64,000 nt of DNA from positions 1 to 64,000 of the forward strand of contig CANRGZ010000001.1 of the NCBI GenBank assembly GCA_947630295.1, given 5' to 3'. The DNA comes from an uncultured Lachnospiraceae bacterium. GTDB lineage: Bacteria > Bacillota > Clostridia > Lachnospirales > Lachnospiraceae. Every line of letters begins with the position of its first letter. The first letter of the stretch is position 1. Positions 45,203 through 55,488 of the stretch are shown here, in pieces. Under the pieces are notes generated by a model. It had not been told where the DNA came from. It saw nothing but the letters and a program-made list of their open reading frames with translations, and ran no database searches. Made by a program: the position numbers and the translations under genes.

Positions 45203-46477
45203 GTGATACGCAAGGAAATGATCGCCATGCTTTTAGCAGGCGGGCAGGGCAGCAGACTTGGAGTCCTGACAGAACATGTAGCCAAACCGGCGGTGGCCTT
45301 TGGCGGTAAATACAGAATTATTGATTTTCCACTGAGTAACTGTATTAATTCCGGGATCGATACCGTAGGCGTACTGACCCAGTATCAGCCGCTGCGGCTG
45401 AATACCCACATCGGCATCGGTATCCCCTGGGATCTGGACAGAAATGCCGGCGGCGTGACCATTCTGCCGCCCTATGAGACCAATGCAAATAACGACTGGT
45501 ATACCGGAACAGCCAACGCGATTTATCAGAACATGAACTATATGGAGAGTTTTAATCCTCAGTATGTTCTGATTCTTTCGGGTGATCATATTTACAAGAT
45601 GGATTATGAAGCGATGCTGGACTACCACAAGGCAAACAAGGCGGACGTAACCATTGCCTGTCTTTCGGTTCCGATGGAGGAAGCCAGCCGCTTCGGCATT
45701 GTTGTGACGGATGCTTACGGCAGGATTACGGAATTTCAGGAGAAACCGGAGAAGCCGAAGAGCAATCTGGCCTCTATGGGCATCTATATCTTCTCCTGGG
45801 AGGTGCTGAAGGAAGCGCTGACCACATTGAAAAACCAGAGCAACTGTGATTTCGGCATGCATGTCATCCCTTATTGCAAGGAGCAGGGCAAGCGGCTGTT
45901 TGCCTATGAATTTTCCGGTTACTGGAAAGACGTGGGAACCTTAGGCTCCTACTGGGAAGCCAATATGGAGCTGGTGGATATTATTCCGGAGTTCAATCTG
46001 TACGAGGCATTCTGGAAAATCTATACCAAGACGGAAATCATCGATCCGCAGTACATTTCGGCGGAGGCACATATCGAGCGCAGTATCATCGGCGAGGCCT
46101 CCTGCATTGAAGGAAAGGTTGATCATTCGGTCATCGGTTCAGAGGTGCATATTGGAAAGGGCAGCGTAGTGAAGGACTCCATCATCATGGAGGGCGTCAC
46201 GATCAACGAAGGCTGTTATATTGATCACGCTATTATTGCGGAGGATACCGTCATCGGCGCACGGACGAAGATCGGCGTCGGGGAACCTGCGGAATCGAAG
46301 TTAAATCCCAAGATCTATTCCTTTGGTCTGGCGACCATCGGAGAAAATTCTGTGATCCCCGAGGACGTAAGCATCGGGAAAAATACGGCGGTTTCCGGAA
46401 AGACCCGGCCAGAGGATTATCCCGGCGGCGTACTGGAAAGCGGAGGTTATATTACCAGGAAGGAGGAGGACCAATGA
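45203..46477 (+). CDS. glgC: Glucose-1-phosphate adenylyltransferase GlgC
   Basis: This 424-residue protein starts at GTG 45203 behind GAGGTGA. It has [22 protein letters not shown] (nucleotide site), [33 protein letters not shown] and a C-terminal left-handed beta-helix. It makes ADP-glucose for glycogen. It is followed by its regulatory paralogue glgD, overlapping by 4 nt. Confidence 0.96.
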   Translation: MIRKEMIAMLLAGGQGSRLGVLTEHVAKPAVAFGGKYRIIDFPLSNCINSGIDTVGVLTQYQPLRLNTHIGIGIPWDLDRNAGGVTILPPYETNANNDWYTGTANAIYQNMNYMESFNPQYVLILSGDHIYKMDYEAMLDYHKANKADVTIACLSVPMEEASRFGIVVTDAYGRITEFQEKPEKPKSNLASMGIYIFSWEVLKEALTTLKNQSNCDFGMHVIPYCKEQGKRLFAYEFSGYWKDVGTLGSYWEANMELVDIIPEFNLYEAFWKIYTKTEIIDPQYISAEAHIERSIIGEASCIEGKVDHSVIGSEVHIGKGSVVKDSIIMEGVTINEGCYIDHAIIAEDTVIGARTKIGVGEPAESKLNPKIYSFGLATIGENSVIPEDVSIGKNTAVSGKTRPEDYPGGVLESGGYITRKEEDQ

Positions 46478-47601
46478 GGGCCATCGGTATTATCTTAGCA
46501 GGCGGCAGCAACGGCAGGATGCAGAACCTGACGGAAAAGCGCGCGGTTGCAGCGATGCGCGTGGCGGGCAGTTTCCGCAGCATTGATTTTGCACTCAGCA
46601 ATATGTCCAACTCGCACATTAAAAAGGTAGCGGTACTGACCCAGTACAATTCCGTTTCATTAAACGAGCATTTAAGTTCCTCCAAGTGGTGGGATTTTGG
46701 CCGCAAGCAGGGCGGATTGTACGTCTTTACCCCTACGATCACCTATGACAACTGCCATTGGTATCAGGGCACGGCGGATGCGATCTATCAGAATATTGAT
46801 TTTTTGAAAGAATCCCATGAACCTTATGTGGTGATTGCTTCCGGCGACGGCATTTACAAGCTGGACTATGAGGAACTGCTGGAGTACCATATTGCGAAGA
46901 AAGCGGATATTACAGTGGTTTGCCACAGCCTGCCGGAGGGAGAGGATCCCGGCAGATTCGGCCAGGTAAAGACGGACGGCGACGGCCGGATCACCGAGTT
47001 TGCGGAGAAGCCTTTAAGCCACGTCAGCGACCTGGTGTCCGCAGGCATTTACGTGCTTCGGAGAAGGACGCTGATCGAATTGCTGGAGATCAATTCCAGA
47101 GAGGGCAGAAATGATTTTGTACAGGATATCCTGATCCGCTATAAGGACAGGAAAAATATTTATGCTTACAAGCTGGAAACTTACTGGAGAAGTATTTCTT
47201 CGGTGGATGCGTATTACCGGGTCAATATGGATTTCCTGAAACCGGAAGTCAGACAGTTCTTCCGGGAGTATCCCGGCATTTACTCCAAGGTGGAGGATCT
47301 GCCCCCCGCAAAATACAATCCCCATGCGAATGTGAAAAATTCGCTGATTTCCAGCGGCAGTATTATTAACGGTACGGTGGAAAACTCCATTCTCTTCAAA
47401 AATGTATTCGTCGGCAGCAATTGTGTGATCAAAGACGCGATTATCTTAAATGACGTATACATTGCGGACGACGCGATTGTGGAGCACTGTATCATTGAAA
47501 GCGGCAGCACCATCAAATCCGGCCGGATTTACCGTTCCGATGAGGAGGGAATCCGGGTATTTCGGTCGGGAACCAAGAGTACGGTACGATTTGACGCGTA
47601 A
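46474..47601 (+). CDS. glgD: GlgD, regulatory subunit of ADP-glucose pyrophosphorylase
   Basis: This 375-residue paralogue of GlgC has a changed N-terminal motif ([20 protein letters not shown]) and [10 protein letters not shown] where GlgC has [10 protein letters not shown]. GlgD subunits are weakly or not catalytic and tune GlgC in Firmicutes. The start overlaps the glgC stop (ATGA), so the two should be made in step. Confidence 0.94.
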   Translation: MRAIGIILAGGSNGRMQNLTEKRAVAAMRVAGSFRSIDFALSNMSNSHIKKVAVLTQYNSVSLNEHLSSSKWWDFGRKQGGLYVFTPTITYDNCHWYQGTADAIYQNIDFLKESHEPYVVIASGDGIYKLDYEELLEYHIAKKADITVVCHSLPEGEDPGRFGQVKTDGDGRITEFAEKPLSHVSDLVSAGIYVLRRRTLIELLEINSREGRNDFVQDILIRYKDRKNIYAYKLETYWRSISSVDAYYRVNMDFLKPEVRQFFREYPGIYSKVEDLPPAKYNPHANVKNSLISSGSIINGTVENSILFKNVFVGSNCVIKDAIILNDVYIADDAIVEHCIIESGSTIKSGRIYRSDEEGIRVFRSGTKSTVRFDA

Positions 47602-47622
47602 AACAATATGGAAAGAAATCCG

Positions 47623-47655
47623 AAAGGCAATGGCTCGTGAGGGTCATTGCCTTTT
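47623..47655. terminator. Bidirectional terminator after glgD
   Basis: AAAGGCAATG (47623-47632) pairs with CATTGCCTTT (47645-47654) over 10 bp. It serves the convergent glgD and DUF885 genes. Confidence 0.85.
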
Positions 47656-47677
47656 GGACGTTTTTCGGTTTCTCATT

Positions 47678-49459
47678 TTACCGGGAGGTATCCTCTGCCT
47701 GCATCAGTTTTGCTTCTACAATCGCAAAGGGGGCTTCGATACAGTCCAGAAAGGCTTTGTGAAATTCGTCCTCACTGTGCCCCGCTGCCATATAGCTGCG
47801 TTTGAGCTGTTCCACATTGGTATAGCCCAGGTAATAGGTCATATAATTGGCGGGTTCGCTGACAATGTAATCGTAAATCTGCTGTACGGTACCGCTGTCG
47901 GTAATGCCATAGGAGGAAAGCAGTATGGCGGCGTCATCTGCAGTCCAGTAGTTGTAATGAATATTGTAATCCAGCAGCGCATAAAGACAGAGAGTCAGCT
48001 TGCGGTAGGTCTGCAGGACGCCGGCCACTTCGCTGACGGGAAAATCCCCTGCCAGTCCCATCGTCTCCACGGCCAGCGGATAGGTATACAGTTCGCAGTA
48101 GCTGGCCCAGCCTTCGGCGTAGCCTGTGCAGGAAAACAGTCTGGAAATCAGATTGCCTTTCTGTACATGGTTTTGCAGCAAATGGCCCGGAAAGCCTTCA
48201 TGCGCAAGGGTGGTAAAGAGGTCGAAGGGGGAAAAGGCGGTCTGCGGATTGATGTAGATGCCTGGATTATTCTGATCGTCCGCCGGAGGAATCAGGAAAA
48301 AGGCGCTGCTGAAGCGGGAGGCCAGTGCCGGTGCAATGAACTGTACCGTGTAATCACAGCGGGCTGTGCCGAAGGAGGCTTCCGTCAGTTTGCTTAAACA
48401 CGCCAGATCATTTTTAGCGGCGGAAAGGGCAGCGTCTCCCTGCAGGGTCTGGCGCAGATCACTGGTCAGAAGCAATTCCCAAAGCTGGGGATTTTCCGTC
48501 AGTGCTGTGGTCAATGCATCGGCCAGCGCCGGGAGATCCTGTTCCAGTTGGGTGCCGATTTCTTCCATGGGACGGCTGTCGCCGGTCTGATCCTTCACCA
48601 GCAAGGCAAAGTAGTCCCGGCCATTGGGCAGCGAACACAGACCGGTATTGTGAAATACTGTATTTTCGGATAGGGCGGCGGCCGCATCCGCAAGGACCGT
48701 ATAGGCAGGAAAAACCGCATTTGTCAGGAGATCCAGATGCTGCTGCCGGAGGGCTTCCTTTTCGGCATCGTCCATAGAAAGGGCCGCCAGTTTCTCATCA
48801 AAGGCAGCGGACAGAAAGTGGGATTCGGCGGGCTCTGCAGGGAAGGCGTGACAAAATTCCAAAAGGCTTGTGCAGGCGGATTGGGACATGAAACAGCCTG
48901 CGGCGGCTTTTTGGGTTTCATATGCGGTGATTTCCGCAAAATAGTCCGGAAGCAGCTGCAGCAGATCCAGATAATCCCTTACGTCCTGCGCATCGGCAAA
49001 GCGGTATTCCGAAAGCATCAGCGGAAGCTGTACGTGGAGACCGCTGTGGGAAGATAAGGGTTCATACAGATAAGGAAAAGCAAGCAAAGCGGTATGATTC
49101 TGCAAAGCGGTACATAAGATGTCATAGAGATAAGCATTTTCTTCAGACAGCAAAGCGCGGTCAATGCCGGCAAGACGGACAAGCGTCTGTTGGTCACGGT
49201 TTTGCTCGGCGGCAAAGGCATCGGAAGAGAGGTGTCCGAGACTGGCGGCAGGCTGCTGTATACCCAGCTTTGCCGGGTCGGAGAGACAGAAATGCAGATC
49301 CAGCGTATTTTCGGACAGAATGGATGCGGAAAGCTCCTGACAAAGGTCTGAAAAGGCCTGATCGGCGTCCTTTGCGGCAGGACTGCTGCAGCCGGCGCAG
49401 GAAACGCACAGGAGAATTACAAGACAAAGCGGCAAAAGTTTCTTCAGGACAAAGGGCAT
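47678..49459 (-). CDS. DUF885-family putative metallopeptidase lipoprotein
   Basis: This 593-residue protein has a signal peptide and lipobox (CVSCAGCSS), so it should be anchored outside the membrane. The DUF885 metal motif HEGFPGH (about residue 425) and the downstream YAEGWASYCEL give the expected His, His and Glu ligands. Members are M32/thermolysin-like peptidases of unclear substrate. It is a single-gene unit with AGAGGTAA before the ATG. Confidence 0.85.
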   Translation of the reverse strand: MPFVLKKLLPLCLVILLCVSCAGCSSPAAKDADQAFSDLCQELSASILSENTLDLHFCLSDPAKLGIQQPAASLGHLSSDAFAAEQNRDQQTLVRLAGIDRALLSEENAYLYDILCTALQNHTALLAFPYLYEPLSSHSGLHVQLPLMLSEYRFADAQDVRDYLDLLQLLPDYFAEITAYETQKAAAGCFMSQSACTSLLEFCHAFPAEPAESHFLSAAFDEKLAALSMDDAEKEALRQQHLDLLTNAVFPAYTVLADAAAALSENTVFHNTGLCSLPNGRDYFALLVKDQTGDSRPMEEIGTQLEQDLPALADALTTALTENPQLWELLLTSDLRQTLQGDAALSAAKNDLACLSKLTEASFGTARCDYTVQFIAPALASRFSSAFFLIPPADDQNNPGIYINPQTAFSPFDLFTTLAHEGFPGHLLQNHVQKGNLISRLFSCTGYAEGWASYCELYTYPLAVETMGLAGDFPVSEVAGVLQTYRKLTLCLYALLDYNIHYNYWTADDAAILLSSYGITDSGTVQQIYDYIVSEPANYMTYYLGYTNVEQLKRSYMAAGHSEDEFHKAFLDCIEAPFAIVEAKLMQAEDTSR

Positions 49460-49543
49460 GGCGTTACCTCTTTTTTAAGATCATACAAAGCTATGCCCGC
49501 GGAAACGGCACTAGAACTTTTCGCGATTAAGTTTTCTCGTGAC

Positions 49544-49572
49544 TTGTATATAAAAATTCGTTATGGTATACT
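49544..49572 (+). promoter_or_regulatory. Promoter of the DUF4364 gene
   Basis: TTGTAT, a 17-nt spacer and TATACT, with an extended TGG before the -10, lie about 30 nt before the start. Confidence 0.7.
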
Positions 49573-49602
49573 AAAAAACGGTTTGAATGGAGGGGGATGT
49601 GT

Positions 49603-50121
49603 ATGGCAAAACCGCTGACACTGTACAAACTGATTATTCTGTACATGCTGGACCGGGTTTCCTTTCCAATGACAAATGACCAGCTGTCGGAGTACATTCT
49701 GACAAAGGGATATATGGACTATTTCAAGTTCCAGCAGACAATGTCGGAGCTGAAAAGCACGGGACTGGTCAAAGCGGAAATCATACGGAACAATACGCAT
49801 TATACGATCGAGCCAAGAGGAAGAGAGGTCTGTCATTATTTTCAGGGAAAGGTTTCCCATGAAATCCGGGAGGATATCAAGGCATATCTGAAGGAAAATG
49901 AATATGAACTCCGGGAGGAAGTGTCCGTTTTTGCAGATTATCACCGGACCGTGGAATCGGAATACATGGTAGAGTGCACCGTCAGGGAGCAGGGAGAGGA
50001 TCTTATGAAGCTGCAGCTGCGGGTGCCTTCCGAAGCGCAGGCCAACACGATCTGCAATCAGTGGAAGGAAAAATGCAGCGGCATTTACGCTTACCTGGTA
50101 AATACGCTGGCGGACCAATGA
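49603..50121 (+). CDS. DUF4364-family putative DNA-binding regulator
   Basis: This 172-residue protein has an N-terminal winged-helix region (LTLYKLIILYMLDRVSFPMT, then ELKSTGLVKAE) and a C-terminal domain of unknown role, matching DUF4364 of Clostridia. ATG 49603 has GGAGGGGG at good spacing; ATG 49597 is too close. Its stop lies directly at leader-element copy 2, upstream of the CdaR-type gene, and the two may share a transcript. Confidence 0.75.
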   Translation: MAKPLTLYKLIILYMLDRVSFPMTNDQLSEYILTKGYMDYFKFQQTMSELKSTGLVKAEIIRNNTHYTIEPRGREVCHYFQGKVSHEIREDIKAYLKENEYELREEVSVFADYHRTVESEYMVECTVREQGEDLMKLQLRVPSEAQANTICNQWKEKCSGIYAYLVNTLADQ

Positions 50122-50128
50122 GCAGAAA

Positions 50129-50168
50129 CGGACGATTTGGCAGGGGCGCCCTTTTAGGCGCGCGTGCC
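50129..50168 (+). promoter_or_regulatory. Repeated structured leader element, copy 2
   Basis: The hairpin at 50139-50168 has outer GGCA/TGCC, then inner GCGCC/GGCGC with a six-base loop. The inner pair differs from copy 1 (GCGCT/AGCGC) in a compensating way. It shares GCGCGCGTGCCG and a following TAC with copy 1. It ends 28 nt before the CdaR-type ATG, the same distance as copy 1. Confidence 0.55.
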
Positions 50169-50196
50169 GCTACATTATTGAGGATGAGGAAAAGAT

Positions 50197-51282
50197 ATGA
50201 AAGTGACACAGGCAATACAGAAAACCGCAGAGGATTTTCATGCAATTACCAAAAAAGGCATTGCAGTCTATGACAGTGACGGGATGCGGATTGCCGGCGT
50301 TCTGATACAGAAGGAACCGTCGGAGGAAGCGCTGAAGCTCTTTTTCGGATCCACAGCGGAAAATCAGGAAGTGGCGGGAATGCATTTCTTTAAAGTATAC
50401 GAGGAGGACGCGCCCTGCTATATTCTGCTGATTCAGGGCTACGGCGACGACATTCACCTGCTGGGCAAGGTGGTTGCCGCGCAGCTGGAGCATATCATTT
50501 CGATTTTCCGGGACAAGGAAAACAAATCTTCGTTTATCCAGAGCCTGCTGATGGACAATCTCCTGCAGGTGGATATATACAATAAGGCAAAACGTCTGCG
50601 CATCCCGATGGAACGGCGCAGACTGGTCTATCTGATTGAAACGAAAAACGCGAAGGACAGAAACGCGCTGAAGGTGCTGGAACAGATCTTTGTGGACCGG
50701 GCATTTGTCACCTCTGTGGACGAGCACGCCATTGTGCTGGTCATGGAGCTGGATGACAAAGACGATGAGCAAAGTATGAAAAATATCGCGCATACGGCCA
50801 TGGACATGCTGAATTCGGAAACTATGTCTTCGGTGCGCATCGGGTACGGATCGGTAACGCCGCAGCTGAAGGATATATCTCGTTCCTATAAGGAAGCCAA
50901 GCTGGCGCTGGATGTGGGACGTATTTTTTATCCTTCCCGGCCGATCATTTCCTACAGCTCTCTGGGGATCGGAAGACTGATCTATCAGCTGCCGATGCAT
51001 CTGTGCGAGCTGTTTATGAAAGAGACCTTTACCGAAACGCCTATGGAAAGCCTGGATGAGGAAACGATTCAAAGCGTCATCAAGTTTTTTGAAAACAGCC
51101 TGAATGTGTCGGAAACAGCCAGACAGCTGTTTGTACACAGAAATACGCTGGTTTACCGGCTGGAAAAGCTGCAGAAAATGACCGGGCTGGACGTCAGACA
51201 GTTTGAGGACGCGCTGACTTTCCGGATTGCGATGATGGTCAGCAGCTATATGGATTATATGAAGAATAACAAAACCAATTGA
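50197..51282 (+). CDS. CdaR/PucR-type transcriptional regulator
   Basis: This 361-residue protein has a sugar-diacid-recognition-like N-terminal region (to about 120), a GGDEF-like middle region with [21 protein letters not shown] and a C-terminal PucR helix-turn-helix with [16 protein letters not shown]-type sequence ([20 protein letters not shown]). CdaR proteins sense organic acids and activate their catabolic genes. It lies 16 nt before an aconitase-family gene, which is a likely target. Confidence 0.88.
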   Translation: MKVTQAIQKTAEDFHAITKKGIAVYDSDGMRIAGVLIQKEPSEEALKLFFGSTAENQEVAGMHFFKVYEEDAPCYILLIQGYGDDIHLLGKVVAAQLEHIISIFRDKENKSSFIQSLLMDNLLQVDIYNKAKRLRIPMERRRLVYLIETKNAKDRNALKVLEQIFVDRAFVTSVDEHAIVLVMELDDKDDEQSMKNIAHTAMDMLNSETMSSVRIGYGSVTPQLKDISRSYKEAKLALDVGRIFYPSRPIISYSSLGIGRLIYQLPMHLCELFMKETFTETPMESLDEETIQSVIKFFENSLNVSETARQLFVHRNTLVYRLEKLQKMTGLDVRQFEDALTFRIAMMVSSYMDYMKNNKTN

Positions 51283-51298
51283 GAAAGGAATCGATAAG

Positions 51299-53581
51299 AT
51301 GATTGTACTACATGAAGAAGGCGGATTTTTGCTGAACGGCCGACTGGTTTTGGAGGGGGAACAGGTCCGTCTGCCGGATGGAAGCACGGCGGACAAAGCG
51401 GCAGGCCGCAAAGGCACCATGGCTTATCAGATTTTAAAGAGCCACAACCGGTCCGAAAATATGGAACAGCTGAATATCCGCTTTGACAAGCTGACTTCCC
51501 ATGACATTACTTACGTGGGCATTATACAGACGGCCAGAGCCAGCGGGCTGGAAAAATTTCCCATGCCCTACGTACTGACCAACTGCCACAATTCCCTCTG
51601 CGCAGTGGGCGGCACTATCAATGAAGACGATCACATGTTCGGCTTAAGCTGCGCCAAAAAATACGGCGGCATCTACGTACCGGCGCATCAGGCGGTCATT
51701 CATCAGTATGCCCGGGAAATGCTGGCGGAAAGCGGCGCAATGATTCTGGGCTCCGACAGTCATACCCGTTACGGCGCCCTGGGCACCATGGCCATCGGCG
51801 AAGGCGGCCCCGAACTGGTGAAGCAGCTGCTGGGACAGACCTATGACGTGAAAATGCCCGCGGTGGTCGGCGTGTATCTGAAAGGAAAGCCGAAAAAAGG
51901 CGTTGGTCCCCAGGATATCGCCTTGGCCATCATCGGCGCGGTATTTAAAAATGGATTCGTCAATAACTGCGTCATGGAGTTCATCGGCGAAGGCATCGGA
52001 AACCTGACGGTGGACGAACGCATCGGCGTGGACGTTATGACCACGGAAACTACCTGCCTTTCGTCCATCTGGCAGACCGATGAAAATGTAAGGGAATTTT
52101 ATGAGATTCACGGAAGGCCGGAAGCCTTTGCTGCGCTGGCCCCTGCGGAAGGCGCCTATTACGACCGGATCATCGAGGTGGATCTGGACAAGATTGAATG
52201 TATGATCGCCATGCCCTTCCATCCCAGCAATGTCTATACGATTCATGAAGTTATGGAGCATCCGGCGGATATTCTGGCGGAATGTGAGAAAACGGCCATT
52301 GAAACCCTGCATGCGCCGAAGGACTTCTCTCTGCGCAGCAAGATCAAAAACGGCGCGCTGATGGTGGATCAGGGCATCGTCGCGGGCTGTGCCGGCGGCG
52401 GTTTTGAAAACATCTGCGCGGCAGCGGATATCTTAAAGGGCAGAAGTATCGGAAACGGCGCCTTTACCATGAGCGTTTATCCGGCCAGTATGCCGGTTTA
52501 TATGGAACTGGTGAAAAACGGCGTGGCAGCCGATCTGATGGCATCGGGCGTCGTCCTGAAGACCGCCTTCTGCGGCCCCTGCTTCGGCGCGGGAGATACG
52601 CCGGCCAACAATGCCTTCAGTATCCGGCATTCCACGAGAAACTTCCCGAACCGGGAGGGCAGCAAGGTACAGAACAGCCAGATGTCGGGCGTGGCGCTGA
52701 TGGACGCTCGTTCCATCGCGGCGACGGCGGCCCGTCAGGGGGCCCTTACGGCGGCCACGGATCTGGATACGAATTATCAGAAACGAAGCTATTATTTTGA
52801 TAAGAGCATTTACGAAAACCGGGTATTTGACAGCCACGGGGTGGCTTCCCCGGAAACGGAAATCGTGCTTGGCCCCAATATCAAGGACTGGCCGAAGATG
52901 CCTGCTTTGACAAAGCACCTGCTGCTGAAGGTGGTGTCGGTGATCGAAGATCCGGTGACCACCACGGACGAGCTGATTCCTTCCGGCGAAACCTCATCCT
53001 ATCGTTCCAATCCGTTAGGACTGGCGGAGTTTGCCCTGTCCCGGAGAGACCCTGCCTATGTGGGCAGAGCAAAAGAAATCTTCGCGGCGGAACAGGCGAG
53101 AGAAGTGGGAGACTGTCCGGCAGAAGCCGTACCGGAGTTAAAAGCGGTTTTTGCGCGGATTGCAGAAGTTTATGGGGAAGAGGTGCTGAAAGATACAGGC
53201 ATCGGCTCCGCCATTTACGCGAGAAAACCGGGGGACGGTTCCGCCAGAGAGCAGGCGGCTTCCTGCCAGAAGGTGCTGGGCGGCTGGGCGAATATCGCCA
53301 GGGAATATGCCACCAAGCGGTATCGTTCCAATCTGATCAACTGGGGCATGCTGCCGTTCTTACTGGAAGAGACGGAACTTCCCTTTGCCAATGGCGATTA
53401 TCTCTTTGTTCCGGACGCCGCGGCGGCGGTCAGGGACAAGACGGAGGAAATCAAAGCGTATATTGTGGGAAAGGCGTGGACGGAAATCACCCTGAAACTG
53501 GGCAGTCTGACGGAAGAAGAGCGGGAAATCATCTTAGACGGCTGTCTTATCAACCATCACAGAAAGGCAATGAAAGGCTGA
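51299..53581 (+). CDS. Aconitase-family hydratase
   Basis: This 760-residue Fe-S hydratase of the aconitase superfamily has [21 protein letters not shown], a CGPCFGAG cysteine pair and TCLSS supplying 4Fe-4S ligands, with a C-terminal swivel domain ([12 protein letters not shown]). It resembles the uncharacterised hydratase group rather than AcnA or AcnB, so citrate/isocitrate may not be the substrate. It is downstream of, and likely controlled by, the CdaR-type regulator. AAAGGAA precedes the ATG. Confidence 0.85.
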   Translation: MIVLHEEGGFLLNGRLVLEGEQVRLPDGSTADKAAGRKGTMAYQILKSHNRSENMEQLNIRFDKLTSHDITYVGIIQTARASGLEKFPMPYVLTNCHNSLCAVGGTINEDDHMFGLSCAKKYGGIYVPAHQAVIHQYAREMLAESGAMILGSDSHTRYGALGTMAIGEGGPELVKQLLGQTYDVKMPAVVGVYLKGKPKKGVGPQDIALAIIGAVFKNGFVNNCVMEFIGEGIGNLTVDERIGVDVMTTETTCLSSIWQTDENVREFYEIHGRPEAFAALAPAEGAYYDRIIEVDLDKIECMIAMPFHPSNVYTIHEVMEHPADILAECEKTAIETLHAPKDFSLRSKIKNGALMVDQGIVAGCAGGGFENICAAADILKGRSIGNGAFTMSVYPASMPVYMELVKNGVAADLMASGVVLKTAFCGPCFGAGDTPANNAFSIRHSTRNFPNREGSKVQNSQMSGVALMDARSIAATAARQGALTAATDLDTNYQKRSYYFDKSIYENRVFDSHGVASPETEIVLGPNIKDWPKMPALTKHLLLKVVSVIEDPVTTTDELIPSGETSSYRSNPLGLAEFALSRRDPAYVGRAKEIFAAEQAREVGDCPAEAVPELKAVFARIAEVYGEEVLKDTGIGSAIYARKPGDGSAREQAASCQKVLGGWANIAREYATKRYRSNLINWGMLPFLLEETELPFANGDYLFVPDAAAAVRDKTEEIKAYIVGKAWTEITLKLGSLTEEEREIILDGCLINHHRKAMKG

Positions 53582-53594
53582 GAATAAAGGAAAA

Positions 53595-53618
53595 GGCGGC
53601 GGGCATTGGCCCGCCGCC
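53595..53618. terminator. Bidirectional hairpin after the hydratase
   Basis: GGCGGCGGGC pairs perfectly with GCCCGCCGCC around a four-base ATTG loop, followed by AAATTTT. It separates the convergent hydratase and phosphoglucomutase genes. Confidence 0.85.
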
Positions 53619-53623
53619 AAATT

Positions 53624-55309
53624 TTAAAGCAGCGACTGCAGATCTGCTTTTAAATCGGCAAGCATCTGCTGCGCATCAGAAGCGGAGTTTCCGCGAACTC
53701 CCACATAGAGCTTGAGTTTCGGCTCCGTCCCGGAAGGACGGATGCAGAACCAGGCTTCCTGATCCAGTGAAAAATACAATACGTCCGAGGGAGGCAGACC
53801 GGTTTTGGCGCTGTCCAGATAATCCCGGATTTCAAAAACCTGATGTGATCCGATGCTGTGGGGCGGTTCGGCCCGCAGGGCGCACATCAGGTTTTTCATA
53901 TATACCGCGCCGTCCTCGCCGGGATAGGATTTGGTGAGGATGTCTTCCATATAATATCCGTAGGTTTCGTACAGATGCAGAACCTGCTGCCAGAGACTGC
54001 TGCCCTGGGACTGGTACCAGGCGGCGGCTTCGCATAAAGCCAGGCTGGCGGTCACTGCGTCCTTGTCCCTTGCGTGGGTGCCGATAAGGCAGCCGTAGCT
54101 TTCTTCATAACCGAAGAGAAAGCTGTGGCTGTTTGTTTCCTCGAAGCGTTTGATCTGTTCGCCGATATATTTAAAGCCGGTCAGGGTTTCGATCAGTTTG
54201 ACATGGTATCTTTGGGCAATTTTTTTGGAAATATTGCCGGTGACGATGGTTTTGACCACTGCGCCGTCGGCAGGGAGCTTCTGCAGCGCCTGCCTTTGGG
54301 ACAGCTCATATTCCATCAGAAGGGCCCCGGAGAGATTGCCGCTTAAAGCATGATATTCACCGGCGGTATCTTTGACATAGACGCCGAGACGATCCGCGTC
54401 CGGATCTGTGGCCAGCACCAGATCGGCGTCTTTTTCTTTTGCCAGTGCCAGCGCCAGGGCAAAGGCGTCTTTGTCTTCCGGATTGGGCAGCTTGACAGTG
54501 GGAAAATCCCCGTCGGGCTGCGCCTGGGCGGCAACTACATAAACCTGTGTAAAGCCGCATTCTTTCAAAAGGGAAGTGACCGGCACGAGCCCGGTGCCGT
54601 GCAGGGGCGTATAGACGATTTTCAGCCGGTGCTTTTCCTGTTGGATGGCCTCCGGCCGGAGAATGATCTTTTTGACCGCTGCCAGATAAGCCCGGTCAAG
54701 GTCCTCGCCGATCCTGTGCAGCAGGCCCTGTTCTTTTGCCTGTGCTTCGCTGATATGGCGCACGTCCCGAAACAGATCCACGCGGTTGACAAAGGAAATG
54801 ATTTTGTGGTCCAGAGGCGGGGTGATCTGGCCGCCGTCTTCCGCGTAAACTTTATAGCCGTTGTATGCCGCGGGATTGTGGCTGGCCGTGATGACGACCC
54901 CTGCCGCGCAGTGCAGGTGCCGGATGGTAAAGGACAGCTGCGGTGTGGGCCGCAGGCCCTCATACAGGTATGTTTTAATGCCGTTGGCACATAATACAAG
55001 TGCGGTTTCCATGGCGAAAGTATCGGACATATGACGGGAATCGAAGGCAATGGCCACGCCCTGGGATTGTTTGTGCACGGAACAGATATAGTCCGCCAGT
55101 CCCTGGGTGGCTTTCCGGACGGTGTAGATATTCATCCGGTTGCTGCCTGCGCCTAAAATGCCCCGCAGGCCTCCCGTGCCGAAGTTCAGATCCCGGTAAA
55201 AACAGTCGCGCATTTTTTCCGGATCATTTGCCATTTCAGCCAGCGCTTTTTTTGTGCCGGCATCCAGTCCGCGGGCATTCACCCATTCCTGATATTTTTC
55301 CTGATACAT
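53624..55309 (-). CDS. Phosphoglucomutase / phosphomannomutase
   Basis: This 561-residue alpha-D-phosphohexomutase has FGTGGLRGILGAGSNRMN, the phosphoserine loop TASHNPAAYNGYK, the metal loop DPDADRLGV and a C-terminal phosphate-binding RPSGTEPKLKLY. It interconverts glucose 1- and 6-phosphate and would feed the glgCD pathway. ATG 55309 follows GAGGAAG; an in-frame ATG at 55372 lacks a site. Confidence 0.93.
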   Translation of the reverse strand: MYQEKYQEWVNARGLDAGTKKALAEMANDPEKMRDCFYRDLNFGTGGLRGILGAGSNRMNIYTVRKATQGLADYICSVHKQSQGVAIAFDSRHMSDTFAMETALVLCANGIKTYLYEGLRPTPQLSFTIRHLHCAAGVVITASHNPAAYNGYKVYAEDGGQITPPLDHKIISFVNRVDLFRDVRHISEAQAKEQGLLHRIGEDLDRAYLAAVKKIILRPEAIQQEKHRLKIVYTPLHGTGLVPVTSLLKECGFTQVYVVAAQAQPDGDFPTVKLPNPEDKDAFALALALAKEKDADLVLATDPDADRLGVYVKDTAGEYHALSGNLSGALLMEYELSQRQALQKLPADGAVVKTIVTGNISKKIAQRYHVKLIETLTGFKYIGEQIKRFEETNSHSFLFGYEESYGCLIGTHARDKDAVTASLALCEAAAWYQSQGSSLWQQVLHLYETYGYYMEDILTKSYPGEDGAVYMKNLMCALRAEPPHSIGSHQVFEIRDYLDSAKTGLPPSDVLYFSLDQEAWFCIRPSGTEPKLKLYVGVRGNSASDAQQMLADLKADLQSLL

Positions 55310-55412
55310 GGTTTCTTCCTCCGTCGGCGCATGTGATGCGCTTATTCTACACCGAATCCGGAAACGGAACAATGACTTTTTTGTGAAAAAGATGGCAAAA
55401 GGAAAAATGTGG

Positions 55413-55421
55413 TGTTATAAT
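55413..55421 (+). promoter_or_regulatory. Extended -10 promoter before leader copy 3
   Basis: TGTTATAAT gives a perfect -10 (55416-55421) with a TG extension and no clear -35. Transcription should begin near 55428, so the RNA would start at the CGACGAC block of the leader element. Confidence 0.6.
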
Positions 55422-55464
55422 GCCTTCCGACGACACAGCAGGGGCGCTTCCTTACGGGCGTGCT
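55419..55464 (+). promoter_or_regulatory. Repeated structured leader element, copy 3
   Basis: It matches copy 1 at 30 of 33 bases from AATGCC to CTTCC. The outer stem is AGCA/TGCT, a G-C to A-U change that keeps pairing. The inner stem is weaker; an alternative GCGCTTCC/GGGCGTGC fold with one mismatch is possible. It ends 24 nt before the glycosyltransferase ATG. Confidence 0.5.
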
Positions 55465-55488
55465 TGTCTTTACAGTGGAGAAACGAGT

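Noticed and set aside
50118-50273. Small frame beginning MSRNGRFGRGA across leader copy 2
   Set aside because: It is read in a different frame from copies 1 and 3 relative to the conserved bases and overlaps the CdaR gene, so it is probably not a conserved peptide.
54580-54610. GGCACGAGCCCGGTGCC hairpin resembling the leader element
   Set aside because: It lies inside the phosphoglucomutase coding region, lacks the flanking CGACGA and GCGCGTGCC blocks, and is on neither a leader nor a start site.
55420-55488. N-terminal extension of the glycosyltransferase beginning MPSDD
   Set aside because: The ATG overlaps the -10 box TATAAT and has no ribosome-binding site, while ATG 55489 has GGAG and gives the normal GT4 N-terminus.
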